This document shows positions 16,346 through 24,258 of a stretch of DNA of 64,000 nt, one piece after another. The position numbers and the translations under genes were made by a program. The notes under the pieces were generated by a model. The model did no database searches. It had not been told where the DNA came from and worked only from the letters and a program-made list of their open reading frames with translations. Position 1 is the stretch's first letter, and every line of letters starts with the position of its first letter. Origin of the DNA: Peribacillus tepidiphilus. Lineage in GTDB: Bacteria; Bacillota; Bacilli; Bacillales; DSM-1321. The stretch covers positions 1 through 64,000 of the forward strand of contig NZ_WIAQ01000023.1 of NCBI RefSeq assembly GCF_009466385.1. Direction: 5' to 3'.

Positions 16346-18034
16346 GTGAATTTTTATTCAGAAGACAAATCTTTTCAGGCGTTGTTAAAAGAACTATTAG
16401 ATCCTGACTTCTTCGAGTATGCAGACCAAAAGCTGAAAGCATTTGGGGAAAGATGTGCAACGGTTATTGATGAGCGAGCACGATTTACAGATCGCGAAGG
16501 GCAGCCAAAGCTAATCAAATACGATAAATATGGCGACGATGTATCAGAAATATGGGTCAATGACGGCTATCGGATGACAGTAGAAGAAACGTACAATACC
16601 GGCATTGTGGCCTATCCACACAAAGAAATACCTGAAATAAAAAGAAAAGGAAACTATCTCTATTCTTACGCACAAGGATATCTGCTCTCGCAAACTGAAC
16701 CAGGATTTTATTGTCCAGTCACATTATCCATGGCAACAGCGTATTTGTTGGATCAATATGGATCGGAAGAGCTAAAGGCTCGATTTTTACCGCATGTGCT
16801 CTCAACGGGAGAAACTTCTTTATACGAGGGAGCTACCTTTTTATCAGAAAGACAAGGTGGTTCAGATGTTGGAGCCAACGAGACAAAAGCGATAGCCGAA
16901 GGTGATCACTATACATTGTACGGGGAGAAGTATTTCGCATCCAATGCCGGCATGTGCGGAGTGGCCATGGTTTTGGCACGGGTGGAAGGGGCACCTGAAG
17001 GAACGAAAGGCTTATCGCTGTTTGCGGTTCCGTGGCGTAAGGATGACGGTACACTGAATGGAATCAGGATTCGTAGATTAAAGGATAAATTAGGGGTTAA
17101 AGCTGTGCCATCGGCAGAAGTAGAATTTGACGGAGCTAAGGCCTACATGGTTGGCAATCAGAAAAAGGGCTTTTACTATATGATGGAAGCGCTGAATCTA
17201 TCGAGAGTCTGTAATGCAGTTGCTTCACTTGGAATTATGAGGCGGGCGTTCACAGAAGCAAGGCAATATGCAGTAAGAAGAGACGCCTTTGGAAAAAATC
17301 TGACCGAATTTCCGATGGTTAGGGATACGCTTAGTAAGCTTGCTGTTAAACTGGAAGTCGAAACGCGGACATTATTTCAATACTTGCCTTTATTTAATAA
17401 GGTGATGCTCGAGCGGGAGACCGTTACCCCGAAAGATGAGATTTTGAACCGACTTTATATTGCTCTATTGAAAAAAGAAACAGCAGAGCAAGCGATCCAT
17501 TTTTCTCATGAAGCGATTGAAATGCATGGGGGCAATGGCTATATGGAGGATTTTGTTACCCCTAGGCTGCTGCGGGATGCACAAGTTCTAACTGTGTGGG
17601 AAGGCACAGCTAACATTTTAGGTCTGGAAGTATTACGTCTTATGCAAAAATTCAATGCTCATGAATACTTTTTACAGGATATGAAAGCAAGAATTCGAGC
17701 AGTCTCCGTTGCTTCGCAAAAATGGGTTGTCATGGTCGAGCAAGGATTAGAAAAATTGGAAGTGTTACTTGCTTCTGTCATCAATGGATCGGAGGATCAT
17801 CGAACCTTCCATTCCAAAAAAATTGCCCGATTGATGACGGTTATTTTGGAAAGTGTCGTTGCCCTAGAATATGGCACATCCGGTTACGACAGAGCCGTGA
17901 AAATCATGGAGGTCTTTTTAGAGGAAGCTTGGAAACACGCGGATGAATACAACGAAGATATGAAAACCGTTAAATACTTTGAAGACATTGTGATGTTTGA
18001 TCTTAAAGAAAAAGCCGTTTCTACAACAAGCTGA
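16346..18034 (+). CDS. Acyl-CoA dehydrogenase, AidB/FadE-like
   Basis: This 562-aa flavoprotein should oxidise acyl-CoA to enoyl-CoA. It has an N-terminal extension of about 60 residues, the middle domain signature FLSERQGGSDVGANET, the FAD/adenine-contact region with RRDAFGKNLTEFP, and the catalytic-domain motif IEMHGGNGYMEDFVTPRLLR followed by VWEGTANI. A C-terminal helical domain of about 120 residues makes it longer than short-chain dehydrogenases (about 380 aa) and like the AidB/long FadE group. GTG start at 16346 behind AGGAGG (16332-16337). It lies behind the MerR regulator and the synthetase relic, so the three formed one catabolic operon. Confidence 0.88.
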   Translation: MNFYSEDKSFQALLKELLDPDFFEYADQKLKAFGERCATVIDERARFTDREGQPKLIKYDKYGDDVSEIWVNDGYRMTVEETYNTGIVAYPHKEIPEIKRKGNYLYSYAQGYLLSQTEPGFYCPVTLSMATAYLLDQYGSEELKARFLPHVLSTGETSLYEGATFLSERQGGSDVGANETKAIAEGDHYTLYGEKYFASNAGMCGVAMVLARVEGAPEGTKGLSLFAVPWRKDDGTLNGIRIRRLKDKLGVKAVPSAEVEFDGAKAYMVGNQKKGFYYMMEALNLSRVCNAVASLGIMRRAFTEARQYAVRRDAFGKNLTEFPMVRDTLSKLAVKLEVETRTLFQYLPLFNKVMLERETVTPKDEILNRLYIALLKKETAEQAIHFSHEAIEMHGGNGYMEDFVTPRLLRDAQVLTVWEGTANILGLEVLRLMQKFNAHEYFLQDMKARIRAVSVASQKWVVMVEQGLEKLEVLLASVINGSEDHRTFHSKKIARLMTVILESVVALEYGTSGYDRAVKIMEVFLEEAWKHADEYNEDMKTVKYFEDIVMFDLKEKAVSTTS

Positions 18035-18228
18035 AAGTGGATGATAAATGAGACATGAACCAGGCCGGGAATTTTGGCTTGGTTTGTTAGTGGAGTAATC
18101 GCAGAGTTAGAGGAATTAAAGAGAAAATGGAAATAGGAAGAGATATGTAGGATTATAATTTGTAATGAATTTAGTGGACCTGGATCAGAGTACTCAGAGT
18201 GATAGGAATGCAGCTCAATGAAAAAAAC

Positions 18229-18274
18229 AAAACTGCCTATCTTCTGCCAAGTAGCAGAGGATAGGCAGTTTTTT
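18229..18274. terminator. Bidirectional terminator between acyl-CoA dehydrogenase and dps
   Basis: AAAACTGCCTATCTTCTGC pairs with GCAGAGGATAGGCAGTTTT, flanked by A and T runs, so it can end both convergent genes. Confidence 0.85.
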
Positions 18275-18276
18275 AA

Positions 18277-18711
18277 TTACTCTCCCAAATAAGCTGTTAG
18301 CATCCACACGTGGGTATCGATTTTTTCAATTAGACCTACGGCAAGGTCATTTGTAATGACGTCTTGGTTTTCTTCAGCTAGGTTAGCTAATTGGATCAAG
18401 TCTTCTTTGATTTTTTTATAATCTTCTACAAGTGTAGCGACCATTTCGCTAGCTTTTTTCTCACCTTTTGTTTCTTCTATTGTGGCTACATCTAAGTATT
18501 CCTTCATGGTAGCAATAGGCTCTCCACCGATTGCTAACAGGCGTTCCGCAAGTTGGTCTACAACAGTTGCAGCTTCATTGTAGAGCTCCTCAAATTTTTC
18601 ATGCAGAGTAAAGAATAAAGGCCCTTTTACATACCAGTGAAAGCGGTGTAGTTTTGTGTATAAAACATTCCAGTTTGCAATTTGTAAATTTAAAGCTTTT
18701 TGTAGTTCCAT
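18277..18711 (-). CDS. Dps-family DNA-binding ferritin-like protein
   Basis: This 144-aa protein forms a dodecameric iron store that oxidises Fe(II) with peroxide and protects DNA. The ferroxidase signature is visible: [20 protein letters not shown] (His and Asp/Glu ligands at the dimer interface) followed by [12 protein letters not shown]. Length is typical. AGGAGGAA precedes the ATG. An exact PerR box lies upstream, so it is expected to be induced by peroxide and metal limitation, as mrgA is in B. subtilis. Confidence 0.93.
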   Translation of the reverse strand: MELQKALNLQIANWNVLYTKLHRFHWYVKGPLFFTLHEKFEELYNEAATVVDQLAERLLAIGGEPIATMKEYLDVATIEETKGEKKASEMVATLVEDYKKIKEDLIQLANLAEENQDVITNDLAVGLIEKIDTHVWMLTAYLGE

Positions 18712-18777
18712 TGAAAATTCCTCCTTTGTTTATCTTAATTTAATTATAACAAATATAAAATTAAAATCAATACTAAA

Positions 18778-18792
18778 TTATAATTATTATAA
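18778..18792. promoter_or_regulatory. PerR box
   Basis: TTATAATTATTATAA matches the B. subtilis PerR consensus (TTATAATnATTATAA) at every position, 67 nt upstream of the dps start codon. It could also affect the divergent ilvA-like gene, which starts 169 nt away. Confidence 0.85.
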
Positions 18793-18960
18793 ATTAAGAT
18801 AAAATGATTTTGGTTTAATTTTAGTATATATGCTTTTGGGCGCCTCTAAACGAAAAGAGTTAAAAACTTTTTGACATTTTTTAGAGGCAAAAACGAATTC
18901 ACAAGATTAAATCCCGTATTTTTACAAAAAATAAAAGTATTCATGTTAGGGAGGTGGCTT

Positions 18961-20178
18961 ATGATTTCGTTAGAGGGAATTGTGTTGGCTCAAGAAAAAA
19001 TGAGAGGAATCGTGCATGAGACTCCGCTTGACTACTCTAAGACGTTGAGTGATTTGTCCGGAAATGAAGTATATTTAAAGCTTGAGAATTTACAAAAAAC
19101 CGGTTCGTTTAAAGTGCGCGGGTCTTATAATAAAATGATGAATCTGAATCAAGATGAGCTTCAGAATGGGGTAGTGGCAGCTTCTGCTGGAAACCATGCT
19201 CAAGGGGTGGCTTATTCGAGTAAAATGTTAGGCATCCCGTGTACGATTGTGATGCCGAAAGGAGCACCGATCGGGAAAATACAAGCAACTAAAAGATACG
19301 GTGCAAAGGTTGAGTTGTACGGAAGTGGAGTGGATGAAGCACTTGTTTATGCAAAAAAAATACAAGAAGAAACGGGAGCAGCTTTTGTTCACCCATTTGA
19401 TGATTCGTCTGTTATTGAAGGACAAGGAACCATTGGTCTAGAAATTTTACGGCAGCTTCCGGATATGGATGCTGTGATTTGTCCTGTTGGAGGCGGAGGA
19501 TTGATCGCGGGAGTGGCTTATGCTGTGAAGAAAATGAAACCGTCTATTCAGGTGTACGGCGTGGAAGCCCTGGCTTGTTCTAGCATGAGAAGCTCATTAA
19601 AAGAAAGGAAGCCTGTCATGGTCGAAGCAATGCCGACGATGGCAGATGGGATTGCTGTTAAAAAACCGGGAGACCTTACTTTTCAGCTTGTCCAAGAGTA
19701 TGTAGATGATATTTTTTGTGTCGATGAAATGGAGATTGCTCGTACCATGTTGATGGTGTTGGAACGGAACAAGCTTTTAGTAGAAGGTTCAGGTGCTTGT
19801 GCGCTAGCTGCACTGCTGTATAGAAAGGTGCCCTTCAAGGACAAGAAAGTTGTCACGGTTTTAAGTGGTGGAAATGTGGATGTAAGCTTTATATCCAGAA
19901 TCATTGAGCGCGGAATGGTGGAAGCCGGGAGGTACGCTTACTTCTCCATTGTGCTGATGGATAAGCCGGGACAGCTGGAAAAAGTACTAGAAATCATTGC
20001 AGAACTGCAAGCGAATGTGATGCAAATTTCTCTTCATCATATTGGTGAGCATATTTTTCCAGGAAGTGCTGAGCTGAAATTAACGATTGAGACACGGGAT
20101 TCTGATCATATTCAAGAGGTTTTTCAAGCGTTAAATGGTAAGGGGTATCACGTGTTGAATAAGATAAGCCTGCCATGA
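18961..20178 (+). CDS. ilvA: Threonine ammonia-lyase (threonine dehydratase) with ACT domain
   Basis: This 405-aa PLP enzyme converts threonine to 2-oxobutanoate, the first step to isoleucine. The PLP lysine is in KTGSFKVRGSYN (about residue 54), the phosphate-binding glycine loop is GGGGLIAG, and the C-terminal 75 residues (YFSIVLMDKPGQLEKVLEII) form an ACT domain, likely for allosteric control. Length matches the one-ACT class. The ATG at 18961 follows GGGAGGTGG; 30 upstream in-frame codons are not conserved-looking. It is monocistronic. Confidence 0.88.
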   Translation: MISLEGIVLAQEKMRGIVHETPLDYSKTLSDLSGNEVYLKLENLQKTGSFKVRGSYNKMMNLNQDELQNGVVAASAGNHAQGVAYSSKMLGIPCTIVMPKGAPIGKIQATKRYGAKVELYGSGVDEALVYAKKIQEETGAAFVHPFDDSSVIEGQGTIGLEILRQLPDMDAVICPVGGGGLIAGVAYAVKKMKPSIQVYGVEALACSSMRSSLKERKPVMVEAMPTMADGIAVKKPGDLTFQLVQEYVDDIFCVDEMEIARTMLMVLERNKLLVEGSGACALAALLYRKVPFKDKKVVTVLSGGNVDVSFISRIIERGMVEAGRYAYFSIVLMDKPGQLEKVLEIIAELQANVMQISLHHIGEHIFPGSAELKLTIETRDSDHIQEVFQALNGKGYHVLNKISLP

Positions 20179-20212
20179 ATAAAGAGGAGAATCCTAGAAG
20201 CCAAAAAGCCGA

Positions 20213-20259
20213 TTGACAAAGAACAATGTATGAATTAGAATTATCTTGAATTCGAGATA
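20213..20259 (+). promoter_or_regulatory. Promoter with MhqR-type operator 1
   Basis: TTGACA (20213-20218), 17 bp, TAGAAT (20236-20241) is a near-consensus sigma-A promoter. Immediately downstream, TATCTTGAATTCGAGATA (20242-20259) matches the MhqR operator pattern TATCTcGAATTCgAGATA of B. subtilis, placed over the transcription start where repressor binding would block polymerase. Confidence 0.85.
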
Positions 20260-20305
20260 TTTAATGAAACCATCTTCTAATCGAGATGGTTTAAAAATAG
20301 ATAAA

Positions 20306-20323
20306 TATCTTGAATTAAAGATA
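20306..20323 (+). promoter_or_regulatory. MhqR-type operator 2
   Basis: TATCTTGAATTAAAGATA repeats the operator pattern 64 bp downstream of the first copy, with one degenerate arm. Between them lies a small stem (AAACCATCT/AGATGGTTT) at 20267-20294. Confidence 0.75.
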
Positions 20324-20433
20324 ATGTTTTTATAAAGGATTATGCGGTTAATCGGTTTAAATAAAAGAACATTTGTGCACCAAATGAAGCTTTAAGTAAC
20401 ACGTGAAACGTTAAAAGGGAGGAGAATGGATGA

Positions 20434-21369
20434 ATGGTTAAACAATCGATGGGTATACATCATGTTACAGCAATTGTCGGAAATCCCCAGGAAAACGTAG
20501 ATTTTTATGCCGGGATTCTAGGCTTGAGATTAGTAAAGAGAACGGTTAATTTTGATGATCCTGGTACGTATCATTTGTACTTTGGAAATGCGGGAGGCAG
20601 TCCTGGTACCATTATGACATTTTTTCCGTGGCCAGGCGCATATACTGGAAGAATCGGAACAGGACAAGTGGGTGTAACTTCATTTGTGGTTCCAAATGGA
20701 GCGCTTTCTTTTTGGGAAAAGAGGTTAGCCAACTACAATATACCTGTTACAAGAAAAGAACGTTTTGGTGAGAAATATTTGAGTTTTAAAGATGTTCACG
20801 GTTTACAGCTTGAAATAGTAGAGCGAGAAGAAGGAGAGATAAATCCTTGGAGTTTCGGTGGAGTTTCTCCAGAGGAGGCCATTAAAGGGTTTGGAGGTGC
20901 AACATTGTATTCTTCCAGACCTGAGCAGACAGCTGAATTATTAGAACAGGTATTGGGATTAGAACGAATTGGCCAGGAAGGAGATTATATCCGTTTTAAA
21001 GCGGCTGATCGTATTGGGAACATCATAGATTTGAAGGTATCTCCTAATGGAAGAGGAAGAATGGGAGCAGGAACGGTTCATCACATAGCTTGGAGAGCAA
21101 AGGACGATTATGACCAAATGGAGTGGAAGCACCTTTTGGAAAGCTATGGATTTCATGTGACACCTGTTCAAGACCGCAATTATTTTCATTCGATTTATTT
21201 CAGAGAGCAGGGAGAGATTCTATTTGAAATTGCGACAGATCCTCCTGGGTTTGCACATGATGAGTCAGAAGAAACGATGGGAGAAAAGCTTATGCTTCCG
21301 TCTTGGTATGAACCACAAAGGGATAAAATAGAAAAGGTATTGCTTCCAATTGAAGTGAGAGAATTGTAA
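20434..21369 (+). CDS. mhqE: Ring-cleaving dioxygenase, MhqE/MhqO-like
   Basis: This 311-aa enzyme of the glyoxalase/vicinal-oxygen-chelate superfamily should open hydroquinone rings using a metal. Two VOC modules are visible: GIHHVTAIVGNPQENVDFYA at the N-terminus and VHHIAWRAKDDYDQMEWKHL in the second half, with metal ligands His-8, His-215 region and the ILFEIATDPPGF glutamate. GGGAGGAG precedes the ATG. With the following hydrolase it reproduces the B. subtilis mhqED order, and the upstream MhqR-type operators support that assignment. Expected inducers are quinones and methylhydroquinone. Confidence 0.85.
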   Translation: MVKQSMGIHHVTAIVGNPQENVDFYAGILGLRLVKRTVNFDDPGTYHLYFGNAGGSPGTIMTFFPWPGAYTGRIGTGQVGVTSFVVPNGALSFWEKRLANYNIPVTRKERFGEKYLSFKDVHGLQLEIVEREEGEINPWSFGGVSPEEAIKGFGGATLYSSRPEQTAELLEQVLGLERIGQEGDYIRFKAADRIGNIIDLKVSPNGRGRMGAGTVHHIAWRAKDDYDQMEWKHLLESYGFHVTPVQDRNYFHSIYFREQGEILFEIATDPPGFAHDESEETMGEKLMLPSWYEPQRDKIEKVLLPIEVREL

Positions 21370-21435
21370 TCGTGTTTATGAGGGGATGTAGCATAAGCTG
21401 CTTATCGACTAATTTTATTTTGGAGGAAGTCAAAA

Positions 21436-22047
21436 ATGAAGCATATTTTTCATGAAGGAAAAGACCGTTCAAGACCTACTCTGCTTTTACTCCATGGTAC
21501 AGGGGGTACAGAGACCGACTTGCTGCCTTTAGCTGATAAAATAGATCCAGCGGCTAATGTGCTAAGTGTTCGTGGGAATGTTCTTGAAAACGGGATGCCG
21601 CGTTTTTTTAGAAGACTTGCGGAAGGTGTTTTTGATGAAGAAGATCTTATATTCCGGACAAAGGAGCTAAATGCCTTTCTGGATGAAGCAGCAGAAAAAT
21701 ATCAGTTCGATCGCAACAACATTGTGGCCATTGGATATTCGAATGGAGCAAATATTGCTGCGAGCTTACTTTTTCATTTCCGAGATGCTCTTCGGGGAGC
21801 GATTCTTCATCACCCGATGGTTCCACTCAGAGGTGTAGAATTGCCAGACCTATCTGGAAAAGAGATCTTTATTGGTGCAGGAAAAAATGATCCGATTTGT
21901 CCAGCTTCAGAGACGATCGAATTGCAAGGCTTGTTGGAAGAAGCAAAAGCGGATGTTACGGTGTATTGGGAGAATTATGGACATCAACTTACGTTTACAG
22001 AAGTAAATGCCGCTGCTGAATGGTATGCAGGGAAATTTATATCCTAA
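21436..22047 (+). CDS. mhqD: Carboxylesterase/phospholipase family hydrolase, MhqD-like
   Basis: This 203-aa alpha/beta hydrolase has an LLLLHGTGG oxyanion motif (about residues 16-24), nucleophile in GYSNGA (Ser about 99), an acid in GAGKNDPICP and the final His in NYGHQLT. It lacks a signal peptide. It is the second gene of the mhqED-like operon, 66 nt behind the dioxygenase, with GGAGG before the ATG, and may hydrolyse ring-cleavage products. A terminator follows. Confidence 0.85.
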   Translation: MKHIFHEGKDRSRPTLLLLHGTGGTETDLLPLADKIDPAANVLSVRGNVLENGMPRFFRRLAEGVFDEEDLIFRTKELNAFLDEAAEKYQFDRNNIVAIGYSNGANIAASLLFHFRDALRGAILHHPMVPLRGVELPDLSGKEIFIGAGKNDPICPASETIELQGLLEEAKADVTVYWENYGHQLTFTEVNAAAEWYAGKFIS

Positions 22048-22085
22048 AAAACCGGCTGCTGGAAAAATGCAGCCGGTTTTCTTTT
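22046..22085 (+). terminator. Terminator of the mhqED-like operon
   Basis: AAAACCGGCTGC pairs with GCAGCCGGTTTT over a 9-nt loop, followed by a CTTTT run. Confidence 0.85.
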
Positions 22086-22096
22086 AAATACAGAAA

Positions 22097-22594
22097 TTAT
22101 CGATTGTCGATGGTTTCTGGGTACATATCGTGATTCATTAGGCGATATTCTGCCATTTTTTCATATTTGGTTCCTGGCTTTCCATAATTGCAGTATGGGT
22201 CAATAGAAATTCCACCGCGCGGCGTGAATTTTCCCCATACCTCAATATAGCGTGGATCCATTAATTTAATTAGATCATTCATGATGATGTTCATGCAGTC
22301 TTCATGAAAGTCACCATGATTGCGGAAGCTGAATAAATAAAGCTTCAAAGATTTGCTTTCAACCATTAATTTATCTGGAATATAACTGATATAAATGGTC
22401 GCGAAATCCGGCTGGCCAGTTTTCGGACAAAGGCTCGTAAATTCCGGACAATTGAATTTTACGAAATAATCGCGGTCTGGATGTTTATTTTCAAATACTT
22501 CCAAAATATCAGGGGAGTATTCAAAAAGGTACTTCGTTCCTTGGTTACCTAGTAAGGTTACTCCTTGTAATTCTTCATCTTTTCTTCCTGCCAT
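22097..22594 (-). CDS. queF: NADPH-dependent 7-cyano-7-deazaguanine (preQ0) reductase
   Basis: This 165-aa cytosolic enzyme reduces preQ0 to preQ1 in queuosine synthesis. It has the short, unimodular QueF type with the active-site [10 protein letters not shown] segment (Cys about 61, Asp about 68) and FHEDCMN plus the [20 protein letters not shown] motif. The ATG at 22594 follows GGGAGGC; the longer frame starts in the riboswitch terminator. A preQ1-I riboswitch lies in its leader, so preQ1 represses it. It is separated from other queuosine genes. Confidence 0.95.
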   Translation of the reverse strand: MAGRKDEELQGVTLLGNQGTKYLFEYSPDILEVFENKHPDRDYFVKFNCPEFTSLCPKTGQPDFATIYISYIPDKLMVESKSLKLYLFSFRNHGDFHEDCMNIIMNDLIKLMDPRYIEVWGKFTPRGGISIDPYCNYGKPGTKYEKMAEYRLMNHDMYPETIDNR

Positions 22595-22659
22595 AAAAAA
22601 GCCTCCCTTATGTTGACCCGCATAAGGAGAGGCGCATAGCACGATACACTTTGAGAAAT

Positions 22660-22689
22660 AAAAAACCATATCCTCTTTTGAATATGGTT
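22660..22689 (-). terminator. Expression-platform terminator of the preQ1 riboswitch
   Basis: On the minus strand AACCATATTC pairs with GGATATGGTT and is followed by TTTT, between the aptamer and the queF start. Confidence 0.75.
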
Positions 22690-22707
22690 GTTGATTTAGT
22701 AATCAAA

Positions 22708-22750
22708 GCCATAGTTTTTTATAGAGGGTTAAATGCTATGAACCTCTCCC
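22708..22750 (-). ncRNA. preQ1-I riboswitch aptamer
   Basis: The minus strand reads GGGAGAGGTTCATAGC, then ATTTAACCCTCTATAAAAAA and CTATGG. This is the AGAGGUUC-AGC-ACCCUCUAUAAAAAACUA signature of the type I preQ1 aptamer, with the A-rich tail forming the pseudoknot. It fits with queF directly downstream. Confidence 0.92.
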
Positions 22751-22786
22751 GACAAAACGGGATATATTAATTTAATTGTCAATGTA

Positions 22787-22815
22787 AATATAGAGAATTT
22801 TAAAAGGAATGTCAA
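22787..22815 (-). promoter_or_regulatory. Promoter of the queF leader
   Basis: On the minus strand TTGACA (22815-22810), 17 bp, TATATT (22792-22787) lies about 40 nt ahead of the aptamer. Confidence 0.7.
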
Positions 22816-23053
22816 TACGGTGTCAGGCACCGTTCGTGGACAAAAAAGACGGTTTTGTCTCTGTGGAAAATACACTTGGATGTGGCCACAGTATGTTAGT
22901 AACTAGATTAGGTGGGTGGTTTGCCATCTTCCTATAAGATGGGATGTGGAAAATATGGCTCTTCCATTTTTTTGTGTTGAAACTTTCATCACGTAAAGAG
23001 AAGGAAATTTAATAAGAAACAAGAATATTTAAAGCAAAAGGGAGGGGATTGGT

Positions 23054-23533
23054 ATGAATTTTAAAACAACGGATTTGTGTGACGAATATTCAGATGAACT
23101 GCAAGTATGTTTGATAGAATGGAAGTCATTCGGGAAGAAGAGAAGATTTTCAGGACCAATTCAAACGGTCAAGGTATTGGAGGATAATGTCCTCGTTAAG
23201 GAGGCGTTACAAACGGTTCCGGGGGGTTCTGTGCTTGTAGTAGATGGTGAAGGCTCCAATAGATGCGCTCTTATGGGAGACATGCTTGGAGAAATTGCCC
23301 AAAATCGTAATCTTGCAGGGGTCATTATTAATGGTTGTGTCCGTGACTCAGCTGAGCTTGCGCAATTAAATATAGGAATCCTGGCAAGGGGTACGAATCC
23401 TTTAAAAAGCAAAAAAGAGGGAAAAGGCGAGAGAAATGTCGTTCTATCGTTTGGGGAAGTCGAATGGCATCCTGGTTATTATGTATATGCGGATGAAGAT
23501 GGAGTTATTGTTTCTGCTCGCGAGCTCAAGTAG
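23054..23533 (+). CDS. RraA-family protein
   Basis: This 159-aa protein matches the RraA fold: [15 protein letters not shown] at the N-terminus, [20 protein letters not shown] (substrate/metal loop) and [13 protein letters not shown]. Relatives include inhibitors of RNase E and 4-hydroxy-4-methyl-2-oxoglutarate aldolases; Bacilli lack a canonical RNase E, so the real role is uncertain. AAGGGAGGGG precedes the ATG. It is monocistronic and preceded by about 230 nt with a GGTGTCAGGCACCG palindrome-like motif (22824-22837). Confidence 0.85.
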   Translation: MNFKTTDLCDEYSDELQVCLIEWKSFGKKRRFSGPIQTVKVLEDNVLVKEALQTVPGGSVLVVDGEGSNRCALMGDMLGEIAQNRNLAGVIINGCVRDSAELAQLNIGILARGTNPLKSKKEGKGERNVVLSFGEVEWHPGYYVYADEDGVIVSARELK

Positions 23534-23536
23534 GTT

Positions 23537-23625
23537 CAGACTGCCTGCAAATGCTACTCCGCCCTTGCGCGGATTTGTTCCTCGATTGATAAGTGTTTTC
23601 AACAAGTATGAATCCGAATAAAGTA
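23537..23625. repeat. Dispersed repeat family 2, short copy
   Basis: The segment from TTCAGACTG through ACTCCGCCC to GTTCCTCGATTGATAAG and GTTTTCAACAAGT.TGAAT shares its 3' half with 41770-41905. It lies directly after the rraA-like gene. Confidence 0.55.
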
Positions 23626-23640
23626 CCATTTATCTACGTA

Positions 23641-23675
23641 AAAAACGTACCATTATCAAACAATGGTACGTTTTT
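23641..23675. terminator. Bidirectional terminator
   Basis: AAAAACGTACCATT pairs exactly with AATGGTACGTTTTT around a 7-nt loop, between the rraA-like gene and the convergent spore-coat gene. Confidence 0.85.
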
Positions 23676-23679
23676 GATT

Positions 23680-23931
23680 TTATTGATTAGCTGTAAGCTG
23701 TGATTTTACCTGCTGGATCACTTCTTGAGAAGCTGGTGCTGCCGGTTGATAATATCCTTTTTGAAGAGCATAATTATAGATTGTCCTTTGACGGTTTTCG
23801 TCTTGATTGCGAAGCTGGATCAACGTTTGTCTAAGGTCTGTATTATGGGATTCTGCAATATAAGTTGCATAGCCTGTTAAGCTTGCGTTTAAGCCTGCCA
23901 GATAGTCATTAACCATATCTTTTTCTTGCAT
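23680..23931 (-). CDS. Spore coat protein, CotF-like
   Basis: This 83-aa protein reads MQEKDMVNDYLAGLNASLTG and continues as a helical segment ending QKGYYQPAAPASQEVIQ. The DMVNDYLAGLNASL and GYYQPA motifs are typical of small CotF-family coat proteins. Start is ATG 23931. It lies 11 nt behind a second small coat-like gene, forming a two-gene sporulation unit. Confidence 0.75.
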   Translation of the reverse strand: MQEKDMVNDYLAGLNASLTGYATYIAESHNTDLRQTLIQLRNQDENRQRTIYNYALQKGYYQPAAPASQEVIQQVKSQLTANQ

Positions 23932-23942
23932 ACTCTTTCCTC

Positions 23943-24131
23943 CTAACCAAGAAAGCTTAGTAGTGTTTGTTGGGCTTGTCTTGCTGATTGGGCATCTCGT
24001 TGTAGCATTTCTTTTAATTGCGGATCTGTACATTGCTGCGCATAAGTGTCGAGTTTATTCGCAACCATTCCATGTCCGCCAATGATATGCCGCAAATTTT
24101 CAACTTCCAACTCGGTTAAAGATGTATTCAT
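23943..24131 (-). CDS. Small spore-coat-associated protein (62 aa)
   Basis: This helical protein, MNTSLTELEVENLRHIIGGH to LLSFLG, resembles the N-terminal part of CotF-type coat proteins and usually accompanies the following gene in Bacilli. GGAGGC lies ahead of the ATG at 24131. It is probably expressed in the mother cell; the sigma-E/K promoter was not resolved. Confidence 0.65.
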   Translation of the reverse strand: MNTSLTELEVENLRHIIGGHGMVANKLDTYAQQCTDPQLKEMLQRDAQSARQAQQTLLSFLG

Positions 24132-24258
24132 CGTTCAGCCTCCTTTACAAAATTACACTTTTAATGTGCCTAAGTTTGTAAAAAATATTCCATGTGTTAT
24201 TTAAAAATTAGCTACATTTGATGGGTATTTGAAAGCTGAATTTCTTACGAATACTCTT

